A stretch of DNA of 64,000 nt from Infirmifilum sp. NZ (GCF_022693705.1 NZ_CP094288.1:1350451-1414450), one strand, 5' to 3'; counted from the first letter of the stretch, positions 7,056 through 15,725 are shown. Numbers and translations are program-made. Notes: generated from the letters alone by a model not told the origin.

Positions 7056-8037
7056 AACGGCGAGGTGCTTTGTCTGCGGCTCGAAGGCGGTGGCGTACGT
7101 CCCGTACCTGGGCGATTACCTCTGCAGGGAGCACTTCGTCGAGTACTTCGAGAGAAGGGTCCTCGAGACGCTGAAGACCTTCAGGCTCGTCGAGCCCGGG
7201 GACCGGGTGGCCGTTGCCGTGAGCGGGGGGAAGGACAGCTTAACCACCCTCTACCTGCTCAAAAGGTTCTCGGGGGAGCTCGGCATCGAGGTCATAGGCG
7301 TGGCCGTGGACGAGGGGATCGCGGGCTACAGGGAGTACAAGCTCAAAGCCCTAGCGGACCTGGCTGAGAGGCTAGGCGTCAGGATCTTCATCGGAAGGTT
7401 CGAGGACTACTTCGGGATCACCCTGGACGAGGCCGTGGGGGTCCTGAAGGAGAAGGGCTTCGAGTACAAGCCCTGCAGCGTGTGCGGGGTGTTCAGAAGG
7501 TACGTAATGAACAAGCTCGCCCGCGAGCTCGGCGCGACCAAGCTGGCGACAGGCCACAACCTGGACGACGAGGTGCAGGTCTTCATAATGAACGCCCTCA
7601 AAGCGCACATCGAGGGTGTAGTACGCGAGGGGATAGCATCGGCAACAGGGGGCGAGGGGCTCGTCCCGAGGATAAAGCCGCTGTACTTCGTGACGGAGAA
7701 GGAGGTCCTGACGTACACGCTCCTCAAGGGGATCCAGACCCCATTCGTGGAGTGCCCCTACATCGTCTACGCTCTGAGGCACCCCGTACGGCACTGGGTA
7801 AACGAGGTCGAAGACGAGGCGCCCGGTTTCAAGTACAGGGTTCTAGCGGTTAAGGAACTTGCCCGGAAAGCCCTGCCCGAGCCTCCCGGCGGCGTGCAGA
7901 AGTGCGTAGTGTGCGGCGAGCCCTCCTCGAAGCCCGTCTGCAAGGCGTGCCTCTTCAGAGCCTACCTGGATCCGGAGTTCGCCGCCAAGCTGGGCGGGCT
8001 CAAGCTTATATCCCGCCTGCGGGATGAAGGCGTGTAG
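7048..8037 (+). CDS. ttuA: tRNA 2-thiolation enzyme TtuA/NcsA family
   Basis: A PP-loop ATPase that puts sulfur on tRNA uridine (2-thio at position 54 in the characterised TtuA group, position 34 in NcsA/Ctu1). Features in order: N-terminal zinc finger (Cys7, Cys10, Cys26, His29), PP-loop SGGKDS at 59-64, Cys143 and Cys146 in KPCSVCG, GHNLDDE at 169-175, Cys236 in VECPY, and a C-terminal CVVCGEPS...CKAC zinc finger. Cys143, 146 and 236 match the three cysteines that hold the [4Fe-4S] cluster in TtuA. GTG 7048 was chosen because it overlaps the upstream stop and precedes the first zinc finger; the longer open frame is antisense-like. It is coupled to the sulfur carrier gene. Confidence 0.9.
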   Translation: MGRTARCFVCGSKAVAYVPYLGDYLCREHFVEYFERRVLETLKTFRLVEPGDRVAVAVSGGKDSLTTLYLLKRFSGELGIEVIGVAVDEGIAGYREYKLKALADLAERLGVRIFIGRFEDYFGITLDEAVGVLKEKGFEYKPCSVCGVFRRYVMNKLARELGATKLATGHNLDDEVQVFIMNALKAHIEGVVREGIASATGGEGLVPRIKPLYFVTEKEVLTYTLLKGIQTPFVECPYIVYALRHPVRHWVNEVEDEAPGFKYRVLAVKELARKALPEPPGGVQKCVVCGEPSSKPVCKACLFRAYLDPEFAAKLGGLKLISRLRDEGV

Positions 8038-8039
8038 GT

Positions 8040-8834
8040 ATGCGTCTTAGGAGAGGGATATCGCCGGTCATCGCGGCTACGATAATGACTGGGATCATGC
8101 TGACTATAGTCGCCGTAGCCCTCTACTACTCAACGTCCCTCATCGACCTCAACAGGCAGATGATGGAGTACCAGTACGCTAAGGACAACCTGGCCTACGC
8201 CGCCACAGCCCTCGAGCAGGTGGCTCTGGGCACCGGCGGCTCAAGGTACATCCGCTTCTCCCTCACTAGCACGAGGATAAACTTCGAGCGCTATGACAGC
8301 AGCGTAACCATAACCATAACTGACGGCAGGGCGACGAACACCACGTCCATCCAGTCCGGCAGGATATCGGTCTGCGGGGGTAGCCTGGTGACGACGACGA
8401 GCCAGCTAATCGTACCTGAGTCCGGCGACTTCGCCGCGGAGGTGAGTAAGCTGATCGTGACGCCCGGCGAGCCGATAGTCCTCGTTTACGAGGACTTCCA
8501 GGGAGCAGCCTGCGCCCACCTTGAGACCTACCGTGTCAGAGCCTTCTACAACGGCGCGATCAACGTGACCGAGAACAACGCTGTCAAGCGATACAACTTC
8601 TACACGGTCCACGTGATAAGCTTGAGGTTCGGCCAGCTCGGGGGCTCCGGCACCATACCCGTAGTGCTCCGCAACACCAACTCGAGCCTGAAGGAGTACA
8701 GGTTCTCGAGCCCCAGCGTGACTATAACGGTCAGCTTCGGCCAGAGGAGCGAAAGCAGGCTTCTAATGGGGCCGCCAGCCGACGGGTCAGTCGTTGTGGT
8801 CAAAGTAGCCGAAGTCACCATAAGCACCGGGTGA
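8040..8834 (+). CDS. Type IV pilin-like/archaellin-like surface protein
   Basis: A 264-residue secreted protein with a class III (prepilin) signal peptide: MRLRRG followed by ISPVIAATIMTGIMLTIVAVALYY. The likely cleavage is after Gly6, leaving the hydrophobic helix as the filament core. The rest is a beta-rich, Ser/Thr-rich extracellular domain with several N-x-S/T sites and two or three cysteines. It begins two bases after ttuA and is first of five co-directional genes with similar N-termini. No pilus ATPase, TadC-type membrane platform or prepilin peptidase lies in the window. The pilin-like call is firm; the filament type is unknown. Confidence 0.75.
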   Translation: MRLRRGISPVIAATIMTGIMLTIVAVALYYSTSLIDLNRQMMEYQYAKDNLAYAATALEQVALGTGGSRYIRFSLTSTRINFERYDSSVTITITDGRATNTTSIQSGRISVCGGSLVTTTSQLIVPESGDFAAEVSKLIVTPGEPIVLVYEDFQGAACAHLETYRVRAFYNGAINVTENNAVKRYNFYTVHVISLRFGQLGGSGTIPVVLRNTNSSLKEYRFSSPSVTITVSFGQRSESRLLMGPPADGSVVVVKVAEVTISTG

Positions 8835-8840
8835 TGCAGC

Positions 8841-9353
8841 TTGCCGACTCCCGTCCTATCGCACCTCATCGGCACGCTGACGCTCCTAGCTGTCGCGCTG
8901 ATACTGGTGGAGGTCTTCTCCTTCGTGGCGTTCCTGTACAACATGGAGACCGTCAACACCATGCTCGCCGAGGTCGCCGAGAGCTGCGCCAGGGAGATCG
9001 TGGAGCTCGTATCCGTGCACACACTGGGAGGGGGCAATTACACCGTGATGCTCCTCACAGTCCCCAGCGACCTCGGAGGCCAGCCCTACGCGCTGCAAGT
9101 GGCCGACGTGGGGGAAAACAAGCTCCTCGTCAACGCGAGCCTGCAGATATACCAGCAGGTGCGCGTAGTGGTGACACCCAACTTCGGCTCAAACCCCGTC
9201 CACGCCACACCCTCAGAAACACAGGTCGCGGGCCTCACCGTTAAGCCCACTATCATGCTACCCCTTCCTCAAGGCTACAGGCCTGCCCTAGTAGCGTACA
9301 GGCAGGGCGGGTATGTCTACATAGGCTTCACGCAGTTGCAGCAGAAACCTTAA
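8841..9353 (+). CDS. Small membrane-anchored surface protein of the pilin-like operon
   Basis: A 170-residue protein starting at TTG 8841, seven bases after the preceding stop. One N-terminal membrane helix (about residues 8-33: LIGTLTLLAVALILVEVFSF) is followed by an extracellular beta-rich domain. It lacks the basic-Gly prepilin cleavage motif of its neighbours, so it is either an uncleaved pilin-like protein or simply anchored. The helix followed by a METVNTMLAEVAES amphipathic stretch resembles the N-terminal alpha helix of minor pilins. Its position between pilin-like genes suggests the same machine. No named family was recognised. Confidence 0.6.
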   Translation: MPTPVLSHLIGTLTLLAVALILVEVFSFVAFLYNMETVNTMLAEVAESCAREIVELVSVHTLGGGNYTVMLLTVPSDLGGQPYALQVADVGENKLLVNASLQIYQQVRVVVTPNFGSNPVHATPSETQVAGLTVKPTIMLPLPQGYRPALVAYRQGGYVYIGFTQLQQKP

Positions 9354-9390
9354 TATTTGGAAAATCCGCTTAAAAGCCCAGTGGTGTGTT

Positions 9391-10653
9391 TTGGAGACAG
9401 TGCTTGAGTACATCGCCGTGGCACTGCTGGTCGTCATCCTGGTCCTGGCAGCCAACCAGATGATATCAGCCTCCACCGGGACGCTCACCACGGTGCGGGA
9501 AGAGCAACTCTACACTGTTGCACAGAGGGTCATGGACAAGATTCTCCTCACCCCCGGCTACCCCCCTGACTGGGGCACGAACGTGACCGTCTCCGCCGGA
9601 GACATTCAGGACTTCGGGCTCGCCCTCTACGGAACGAGGGAGCCCTACGTCGTGGACCCAGACAAGGTGATGAGGCTTGCGAACCTCTCCACCCTCCCGA
9701 ACCCCCTGCTTCTGAACGCTACCAGGCTCGCTGAGCTCCTCGGCCTTAGCCAGGGCTACGGCTTCAGGCTCGTCATGAAGCCCATGATAGGGCACAGCGT
9801 CTCCGTGCTAGAGTGGTACACTCCGCAAGGCGGCAAGCAGTCCTTCCCGACAAGGTTCGCGGTGAACGTCCACAACTGGTACGGGATGGGCCTGCCCAAC
9901 GCCAACGTCACGGGGATATACGCGGTCTTCAAGGTGGACCCCGGCTCTGGGAACAATCCCCAACCCGACCTGGAGGAGAAGATGGTCTTCACCGTCTCTT
10001 CTACCACCGACGCCCTCGGCTACACGACCCTAGATTTCTCCAGTCAAGTGGTCCCCTACCTCTCCCAGCAACCCACGAACAAGTGGTGGTTCTGGTTCCT
10101 CCTCCTGCACACGAGCTGGCACGGCTTCGTCGCCGTCTACGGCTACAGCGCGACGCCTTCCGGAGGCGCGCCGGTTCAGGGTTACATAATAGGCGACGCG
10201 ATAATCATCTCAAGGGACGCGAACGTCTCCGATATTCGCTACAAAAGTACTCCCAAGAAGTCGGGAGCAGTGCTCTTCAAGGACGAGGTCGTCCAGCTTG
10301 TGCCGCAGTACGAGGAGCTCTTGAACGTGACGGGCATCGAGTGGTGCAGGAACCAGCCGAACGACCCGCTCTGGTGCCAGCAGGTGGCTGGGAGAGTGCT
10401 CCCATCATCTCAGGGGCGCTACCTCGTGGGCAGGGTTAATTACGTGGAGAAGCTCTCTTCGCACGTCTTCATCTTCGCGCAGTGGAGGGGCGACCCCATA
10501 GCCATCGTGATAAACAGGATCCCTGAGATAGACGTGACGTTCGGCCCGAGGCAAGCATCGCCGGCGAACTCCGTGTCTCTCACGAGGTTCGCCACGATAT
10601 ACAACTACCCCTACGTCATCCAGCTGACTCTATGGAGGAGCGTCGAGGGCTAG
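9391..10653 (+). CDS. Large pilin-like surface protein
   Basis: A 420-residue protein that starts at TTG 9391. The N-terminus, METVLEYIAVALLVVILVLAANQ, is a membrane helix with an acidic residue near its start, then a helical VREEQLYTVAQRVMDKIL stretch, as in type IV pilin N-termini, then about 370 residues of beta-rich extracellular sequence rich in Tyr, Trp, Pro and N-x-S/T sites (for example NVTVS, NVTGI, NVSDI). It lies 37 bases after the previous gene and overlaps the next frame. The protein is much longer than an ordinary pilin, so a minor pilin, tip adhesin or surface-layer role is possible. No domain family was recognised. Confidence 0.6.
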   Translation: METVLEYIAVALLVVILVLAANQMISASTGTLTTVREEQLYTVAQRVMDKILLTPGYPPDWGTNVTVSAGDIQDFGLALYGTREPYVVDPDKVMRLANLSTLPNPLLLNATRLAELLGLSQGYGFRLVMKPMIGHSVSVLEWYTPQGGKQSFPTRFAVNVHNWYGMGLPNANVTGIYAVFKVDPGSGNNPQPDLEEKMVFTVSSTTDALGYTTLDFSSQVVPYLSQQPTNKWWFWFLLLHTSWHGFVAVYGYSATPSGGAPVQGYIIGDAIIISRDANVSDIRYKSTPKKSGAVLFKDEVVQLVPQYEELLNVTGIEWCRNQPNDPLWCQQVAGRVLPSSQGRYLVGRVNYVEKLSSHVFIFAQWRGDPIAIVINRIPEIDVTFGPRQASPANSVSLTRFATIYNYPYVIQLTLWRSVEG

Positions 10654-10655
10654 CG

Positions 10656-11147
10656 ATGCGCAGGAAGGGTCAAGTCCGCGTCGTCGAGGCCGTCCTCGCC
10701 ACCTTCATAGTGGTGGCAGTCATACTTATGGTGATGGCGTTCACGCGTCCCCTTAAGAGCGTCTACATACGCGAGACCACCGACCTGCGGCGGCTAGCCT
10801 ACAACCTGCTCAACGACATGGCGACGGCAGGCGTCTACGAGAGGACGGTCGGCAGGGCCCTGGTGAACCCAAGCGACAGGAGCTGGGTCGACGACCTGCG
10901 CCTGCTCATCTCCTCTAGCCTCCCCCCCGACCTCGTCTTTAACATGACGGTCTACAGGCTCGACTTCAACCTTCAAACCGGCAGGGCGGAGTTCAGCTAC
11001 CTAGGGTCCGTGGCGAACGCCAACTTCTCCAGCATCAGACTGTACGAGTCCGAGTCCGTCACGTACACCTACGTGGCCACAGGCGACCCGGACAGCGTGA
11101 GGGGCTCCGTGATCTACATCGTGCTCACGGTGGGCTTCGCGGGGTGA
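10656..11147 (+). CDS. Type IV pilin-like protein
   Basis: This encodes 163 residues from ATG 10656, two bases after the preceding stop; an in-frame upstream ATG at 10632 would overlap the previous gene and hide the signal. The N-terminus MRRKG followed by QVRVVEAVLATFIVVAVILMVMAF is a class III signal peptide, with cleavage after Gly5 and a Glu six residues later, close to the Glu+5 of type IV pilins. The remainder is a short extracellular domain with N-x-S/T sites. Its stop overlaps the start of the next gene by four bases, so the two are probably translated together. Confidence 0.7.
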   Translation: MRRKGQVRVVEAVLATFIVVAVILMVMAFTRPLKSVYIRETTDLRRLAYNLLNDMATAGVYERTVGRALVNPSDRSWVDDLRLLISSSLPPDLVFNMTVYRLDFNLQTGRAEFSYLGSVANANFSSIRLYESESVTYTYVATGDPDSVRGSVIYIVLTVGFAG

Positions 11148-13495
11148 TTCTGTTGAAGAGGAGGGGTCAGGTAGTTGTTGCGGCGGTCCTGCTGATAGCT
11201 CTCTACGTCATGTCGATCCTCGTCATGGTCTACCAGGCCCACGCGGTCTTCCTCCAGACGAGGTCGCCCGTCGCCCGGGAGATCGTCGCGTCGATAACGG
11301 GTGACTTCCAGAGGGCGCTGGCGGCGATGCTGGCCGTGGCCACGAGGGCGTACTTCAACTACTCTCGCTTTTCGGACCTCACGGGGCGCTTCAGCAACTT
11401 CGGCATGAGCTACTACAACAGGCACAACTTCACCGTGGCCAGGCAGGTGGCGAAGACCTTCCTCGAGTACTGGAGGCAGTCCGTGACGAAGGCTTATGCC
11501 GAGTACGGGATACAGGTGTCGTACAGCCTCGAGAGGCTCGATGTCTCCCAGTACCTCAACAGGTCACGGGCCGTGTACGACCTGATGAAGGGGTACTGGT
11601 ACCTCCCCGCCTCCGGGTCCTACGCATACGCCAAGCTCAGGATGAACCTGACGCGCCTCGGCCTCTACAACTGGGAGTCCGACGTCCTCGTGGGGCTCAC
11701 GGTCAGGGTCTACAGGACCCCCGTCAGCTACAGTCTCCCCTCTTCTAGCTCAAAAGGGAACGTGTCGTTGACGATCAACGTCCTGTTCGACAGGGGGGAG
11801 TACTACGGGAACCTCCTCGCCAAGGGCTGGGTCGAGATCTACTACCCGGAGAAGGTCGGGAGCACCTACACGGGTAGGTGGCTCAAGGCTACGATAAAGG
11901 ACGTCCGCTACGACGGCATGGGCAACTACACCATAACGTTCGAGCCCTACGTGGACATTCTCACAGACCCCCTAAACGGCCAGCGCTACGTCCCTGTGAT
12001 GGTCGTCGTCTCGGACGAGAGGGGTGTACTCGTCGAGGCCTCAGCGTACAACTACATAGGCTTCGCCATCCAGAAGAACACCCCCAGCATCCTCTACTAC
12101 TACAACTCCACCACAAGGAGCTACGCTCAGGTCCCGAGAAACAGCACGACGCCTTTCGAGGTCTACACGCTGGAGATGAGCTCCAACCTCTCCCTATACT
12201 GGCTGGGCAACAGGCTTACAGTCGATCCCAGCCTCAAGCTGCCGCCTTTCCCGATTATGCCGATAAAGCAGATTAGAGTAAACGCGACCCTCGATGGCAC
12301 GCGCAACACGCTTAGGGAGGTTCCCATACAGTACGAGAACTGGACCACGGTGAGTTGGTACGGCGTGAATGTTGACGTCCCGGTGGGCCTCGCGGATCCT
12401 CAGATGGACTTCGTGAAGGGCGATAGGTTCAACACCAGGCTGGTTTTCCAAGCCTCATACCCAAGCGTTACCCTGAAAGAGCAACTGGTGGTGCTGTGGT
12501 GGAGCGACGACCTGGACGCCGAGCCAGCATCCTATCCCACCCAGATAAAGTTCTACTACAACCAGACGCATAAGGACGTCTGGCACCCGCTCTACGACGT
12601 AGAGTTCGTAGACACGGAGCACCAACAGGCTAGAAACTACTACAACTACTATGGGGTGGCCGCGTTGGTGCTCAGGGACTCCTACACTGGAGGCGCATTT
12701 GGCCCCTACAACCTCCACGCATTCGATGTGTACGGCTCATCCTTAGGGAGGTACAGGCCTTACGGGAAGTGGGAAATTTACTACCAGTACATGAGGTACA
12801 GCTGGATACAGGCGCCCATCCGGATATTCGCGGTCCTTAACACCACCCGCGTTGGAAACGTGTACAGTAGCGGTGACATAAGGAGCGATTACTACTACAC
12901 GCTTGCCATCGTCCAGATCGTGAACAACACCCGGTACATACCGGTCACCACGTACATCTACTGGAGCACAACGCGTAGCGGTGAAGGGTACTGGCTGGCG
13001 TCAATGATGGGTGCTGGGCAGGCTGATCGCTTCGTCTACCTGAACTGGTCGCAGACGAGCTCAAGGATAAACTCTACCTCATCGACACCCTTTGCATGGG
13101 GAACCGACCAAGACGGTAGATCCGACAGCGTGTACCACTTATCCAATCCGGGCTTCCTCCTGGCGATGTGGGGGAGCGGCTTCGGCAGGGCGCTCTACCT
13201 GAACATCAAAGGTCTTCAAACCTTCTACGCCGTGGGTAGGAATGAAATGTTCGCTTGCACAATGACGGCTCCAGGTGGCGCAAAGCAGGGCTCCCTGGAG
13301 TACGTGCTGTGGCCCTACTACAACTCCTATACTGTGAACTCTGGAACAAGACTGAACTTCACAACAGTGATCTTCGACTTCAGGTTGAGTGGCACTGGCT
13401 GGATAAGTTGCACCGGTGACAGTTGCTGGAAAAACGCCTACATATACGCTCCCATGTTCCTCGAAAAGTACGCTCCATCGGTTGCACCTCCTTGA
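11144..13495 (+). CDS. Very large pilin-like surface protein (783 aa)
   Basis: The last gene of the operon encodes 783 residues. The N-terminus (LKRRG followed by QVVVAAVLLIALYVMSILVMVY) again looks like a prepilin signal with a cleavage after Gly. An extended helical segment (FLQTRSPVAREIVASITGDFQRALAAMLAVATRAYFNY) precedes a long extracellular region very rich in Tyr, Asn, Ser, Thr and Trp with many N-x-S/T sites, as expected for a glycosylated hyperthermophile surface protein. Start GTG 11144 overlaps the previous stop; TTG 11153 is an alternative. I recognise no catalytic domain. Such a large protein with a pilin-type N-terminus is unusual and may cap or decorate the filament. Confidence 0.65.
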   Translation: MILLKRRGQVVVAAVLLIALYVMSILVMVYQAHAVFLQTRSPVAREIVASITGDFQRALAAMLAVATRAYFNYSRFSDLTGRFSNFGMSYYNRHNFTVARQVAKTFLEYWRQSVTKAYAEYGIQVSYSLERLDVSQYLNRSRAVYDLMKGYWYLPASGSYAYAKLRMNLTRLGLYNWESDVLVGLTVRVYRTPVSYSLPSSSSKGNVSLTINVLFDRGEYYGNLLAKGWVEIYYPEKVGSTYTGRWLKATIKDVRYDGMGNYTITFEPYVDILTDPLNGQRYVPVMVVVSDERGVLVEASAYNYIGFAIQKNTPSILYYYNSTTRSYAQVPRNSTTPFEVYTLEMSSNLSLYWLGNRLTVDPSLKLPPFPIMPIKQIRVNATLDGTRNTLREVPIQYENWTTVSWYGVNVDVPVGLADPQMDFVKGDRFNTRLVFQASYPSVTLKEQLVVLWWSDDLDAEPASYPTQIKFYYNQTHKDVWHPLYDVEFVDTEHQQARNYYNYYGVAALVLRDSYTGGAFGPYNLHAFDVYGSSLGRYRPYGKWEIYYQYMRYSWIQAPIRIFAVLNTTRVGNVYSSGDIRSDYYYTLAIVQIVNNTRYIPVTTYIYWSTTRSGEGYWLASMMGAGQADRFVYLNWSQTSSRINSTSSTPFAWGTDQDGRSDSVYHLSNPGFLLAMWGSGFGRALYLNIKGLQTFYAVGRNEMFACTMTAPGGAKQGSLEYVLWPYYNSYTVNSGTRLNFTTVIFDFRLSGTGWISCTGDSCWKNAYIYAPMFLEKYAPSVAPP

Positions 13496-13643
13496 TCTTC
13501 CCGTTTGCTTTATAACTCTGTGTGAATTTTTAGTTTTTCTTTCCCATTTTTCATCTATTTGACACAATTCTGCTGCGTATTTCATTGCAATGTCCTGACA
13601 TTCCAATATCTAAAGGACAAATGTAAGTAAATCAACTAGACCC

Positions 13644-13803
13644 TTACCTAGCTCAGGCCACTGCCTCAAAAAATCAGTTACCTAGGGGCCGTGGGCTAGC
13701 GGCCCGCTTTTCCCGCTACCCCGGGTGAGGTTACCGCCGCCTCCAAACGGCCCCATGCACTGGCATTCAGTGGAGGTATTTATGCTCTTCTCAAGCTAGG
13801 TAA
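13644..13803. repeat. Element bounded by 10-bp inverted repeats
   Basis: TTACCTAGCT at 13644-13653 is the exact reverse complement of AGCTAGGTAA at 13794-13803, and the half-motif TTACCTAG recurs at 13678. Between them lie a long stem-loop (13685-13754) and a small hairpin CACTG-gcatt-CAGTG at 13759-13773. This is what a miniature mobile element or a self-contained RNA gene would look like. It fills the convergent gap between the pilin-like operon and the XTP pyrophosphatase. The rest of the gap (13496-13640) is AT-rich with no gene that I can see. Confidence 0.4.
13672..13760 (-). ncRNA. Candidate structured RNA of unknown family
   Basis: GGGGCCGT (13685-13692) pairs perfectly with ACGGCCCC (13747-13754). 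Inside, GGGcTAGCGG (13693-13702) pairs with CCGCTACCC (13713-13721) with one bulged base, and GAGG (13727-13730) can pair with CCTC (13740-13743), giving a branched fold. On the minus strand a TATA-like CATAAATA lies about 25 bases before 13760 and a run of six T follows the stem at about 13667-13672, so this strand is favoured. There is no T-loop, so it is not a tRNA, and no known RNase P or SRP motif is seen. Confidence 0.4.
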
Positions 13804-13826
13804 TATATCTTTCACGAAGCACTCTT

Positions 13827-14387
13827 TTAATCATGTAAACTTTTCAGCAAGAAGTCGGCCAGGGCCTTAGCGGCTCGGGTCCTGTGCGAGTAAGCGTTTT
13901 TTTCCTCGACAGTCATCTCCGCGAAGGTCCTGCTGGAGCCGAGGGGCTGGAAGATCGGGTCGAAGCCGAAGCCTCTCTCGCCGCGGGGCTCGCTGGTTAT
14001 CGTGCCTTCAATCTCGCCCCTGAACGCCAGAGTCTTCCCGTCAGGCATCTTAACGGCGATCACCGAGACGAAGGAGGCCCTGCGGTCGCTCACCCCCTCC
14101 AGGAGCCTTAGCACCCCGCGTATGCCTATTGTCTCGTAGACGTAGTGGCTGTAGGGGCCCGGGAAACCCCGTAGCGCGCGGATGAAGAGGCCGGCGTCCT
14201 CGACCGCCACGGGCGCGTCCATCTCCCTTAAGCTACGGGCCGCTGTGAGGGCGATCTCCTCTAGATTGCTCGACTGTATCTCGAGCTTCGGCAGAGGGAC
14301 CTGCACCACTCTTATCCCGTAGGGGGCCAGCGCGAGCTCGATCTCCTCCACCTTGTGCCTGTTCGATGTCGCGATGTACAGCCTCAT
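13827..14387 (-). CDS. rdgB: XTP/dITP diphosphatase (HAM1/RdgB family)
   Basis: Hydrolyses non-canonical purine nucleoside triphosphates (XTP, ITP, dITP) to monophosphates, cleaning the nucleotide pool. The 186-residue protein shows IATSNRHKVEEIE at the N-terminus, the VAVEDAGLFIRALRGFPGPYS active-site segment, RASFVSVIAV, and RGFGFDPIF. Start ATG 14387 gives the standard N-terminus; the longer frame to 14489 overlaps the divergent oxidoreductase and is not supported. It converges with the pilin-like operon across the palindromic gap. Family membership is clear. Confidence 0.9.
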   Translation of the reverse strand: MRLYIATSNRHKVEEIELALAPYGIRVVQVPLPKLEIQSSNLEEIALTAARSLREMDAPVAVEDAGLFIRALRGFPGPYSHYVYETIGIRGVLRLLEGVSDRRASFVSVIAVKMPDGKTLAFRGEIEGTITSEPRGERGFGFDPIFQPLGSSRTFAEMTVEEKNAYSHRTRAAKALADFLLKSLHD

Positions 14388-14472
14388 ACCTCGTGCCTGC
14401 AGGGGCAGGCCTCTGATATAGTTTGCCGCGTACGAAAAGAATATTATCCATTCGACATATCCTTTTAGCGGT

Positions 14473-15540
14473 ATGTACACCCTTCCCAAGGTTCAGCACC
14501 GCGACGCCCCCTCGCTGCGCGAAGCCCTGTGGTGCCTGGCGAACGGCGCGCCGCTGGAGTGCTCGCCATGCGACGTGCGGGGCGTGGCCCGCATACTGTT
14601 CCATGTTCAGGGCTGCAGGGACGGCAGGTTCAGGACCGTCCCCTCGGCCGGTGCAACCTACCCGCTGGAGCTGTACGTTTACTCGAGGAACGTGCTCCTC
14701 CCCTTGGACCAGGGCGTCTACAGGTACAGGCCCTGCAGCTCAGCACTCGAACCCGTGGGGGGTGTCGGCGCGGCCTTCGAGGGCTTCGCCTTAAGTAGCG
14801 TGAGCGAGAGGACGACCAGCTTCTACGGGCTGCGGGGCTACAGGTACGTGAGGCAGGAGGTCGGCCACGCCCTTCAGAACCTCTACCTCTCACTAGTCAG
14901 CCACGGCTTCTCCTTCGCGACCCGCCTCCAGAGCCTGAAGCTAGAGGAGCTCGTGGGAGAGACCCGGGTCGCGGAAGTGGAGGTGCAGAGGGCTACCAGC
15001 TACTGCAGGGGCTTCCTCCTGGAGCGCGGCGAACCGCTGGACAAGGTCATAGCCTCGAGGAGCAGCATCCGCACCTACAGGAAAGAGGGGGTCTCGGAGG
15101 AGCAGCTGCTCACCCTGCTCAAGTGGTCTGCGGGGAACGTCGTCGAGGGCGGCAGGCCGTACCCCAAGCTCTTCTCGGACTACCTCGTGGAAACCTACGT
15201 CTTCGCCAGGAGCGTGAAGGGCCTGGAGCGGGGAGTCTACTTCTTCGAGCCCAGCACAGCGGAGCTAGAGCCTGTCAAGCTGGGGGACATCTCCGAGGAG
15301 CTGTGGAGACACTCCCTGCGGCAGCCCAGCGTGCTGAAAGCACCTGCAGTGGTGATCCTGGCCGGCGAAGGGGTTGAGGCGGAGGTTGAGTGCGGGCTTG
15401 TGGGGCAGAACATCTACCTAAACGCCACCCACGACGGCCTCGGAACGGTCGCTATAGGGGCGTTCGACGACGAGGGGGTAGCTAGAGTCACGGGGGTTGA
15501 GAACCCGCTCTACCTGATGCCCGTCGGCAAGCCAGCTTAG
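14473..15540 (+). CDS. Tandem SagB-type nitroreductase-fold oxidoreductase
   Basis: A 355-residue protein with two nitroreductase-fold halves. The first half (about 10-170) holds the SagB-type signature RTVPSAGATYPLELYV and Tyr-rich strands; the second (about 185-355) begins IASRSSIRTYRKEGVSEEQLLTLLKWSAG and ends in a GLVGQNIYLNATHDGLGTVAIGAF segment. SagB-type proteins are FMN enzymes; the best-known members oxidise azolines in thiazole/oxazole peptide synthesis, but many orphan archaeal members lack peptide genes. No cyclodehydratase or precursor peptide is seen nearby, so the substrate is unknown. It lies divergent from the XTP pyrophosphatase with an 85-base gap. Confidence 0.75.
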   Translation: MYTLPKVQHRDAPSLREALWCLANGAPLECSPCDVRGVARILFHVQGCRDGRFRTVPSAGATYPLELYVYSRNVLLPLDQGVYRYRPCSSALEPVGGVGAAFEGFALSSVSERTTSFYGLRGYRYVRQEVGHALQNLYLSLVSHGFSFATRLQSLKLEELVGETRVAEVEVQRATSYCRGFLLERGEPLDKVIASRSSIRTYRKEGVSEEQLLTLLKWSAGNVVEGGRPYPKLFSDYLVETYVFARSVKGLERGVYFFEPSTAELEPVKLGDISEELWRHSLRQPSVLKAPAVVILAGEGVEAEVECGLVGQNIYLNATHDGLGTVAIGAFDDEGVARVTGVENPLYLMPVGKPA

Positions 15541-15725
15541 CCCATCACTCAGATACGCCCGGCGCGCTCACGCTTCACGCTTATTCCAGGCGTCTCTCCA
15601 GGTCTTATGGCTTCGCGCTGCTGGAGCTCTCTTAACCCCTCCTCAGCCTTACCGAGAGCTGAGGGGATCTGCTGGGCGCGGGGATCCTGTTAACGTTAAA
15701 ATACAGGTTTTGGCACGTAGTAAGT

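Noticed and set aside
13685-13754. A possible tRNA in the palindromic element
   Set aside because: The acceptor-like stem is present, but there is no T-loop TTCRAAT and no anticodon arm of normal length.
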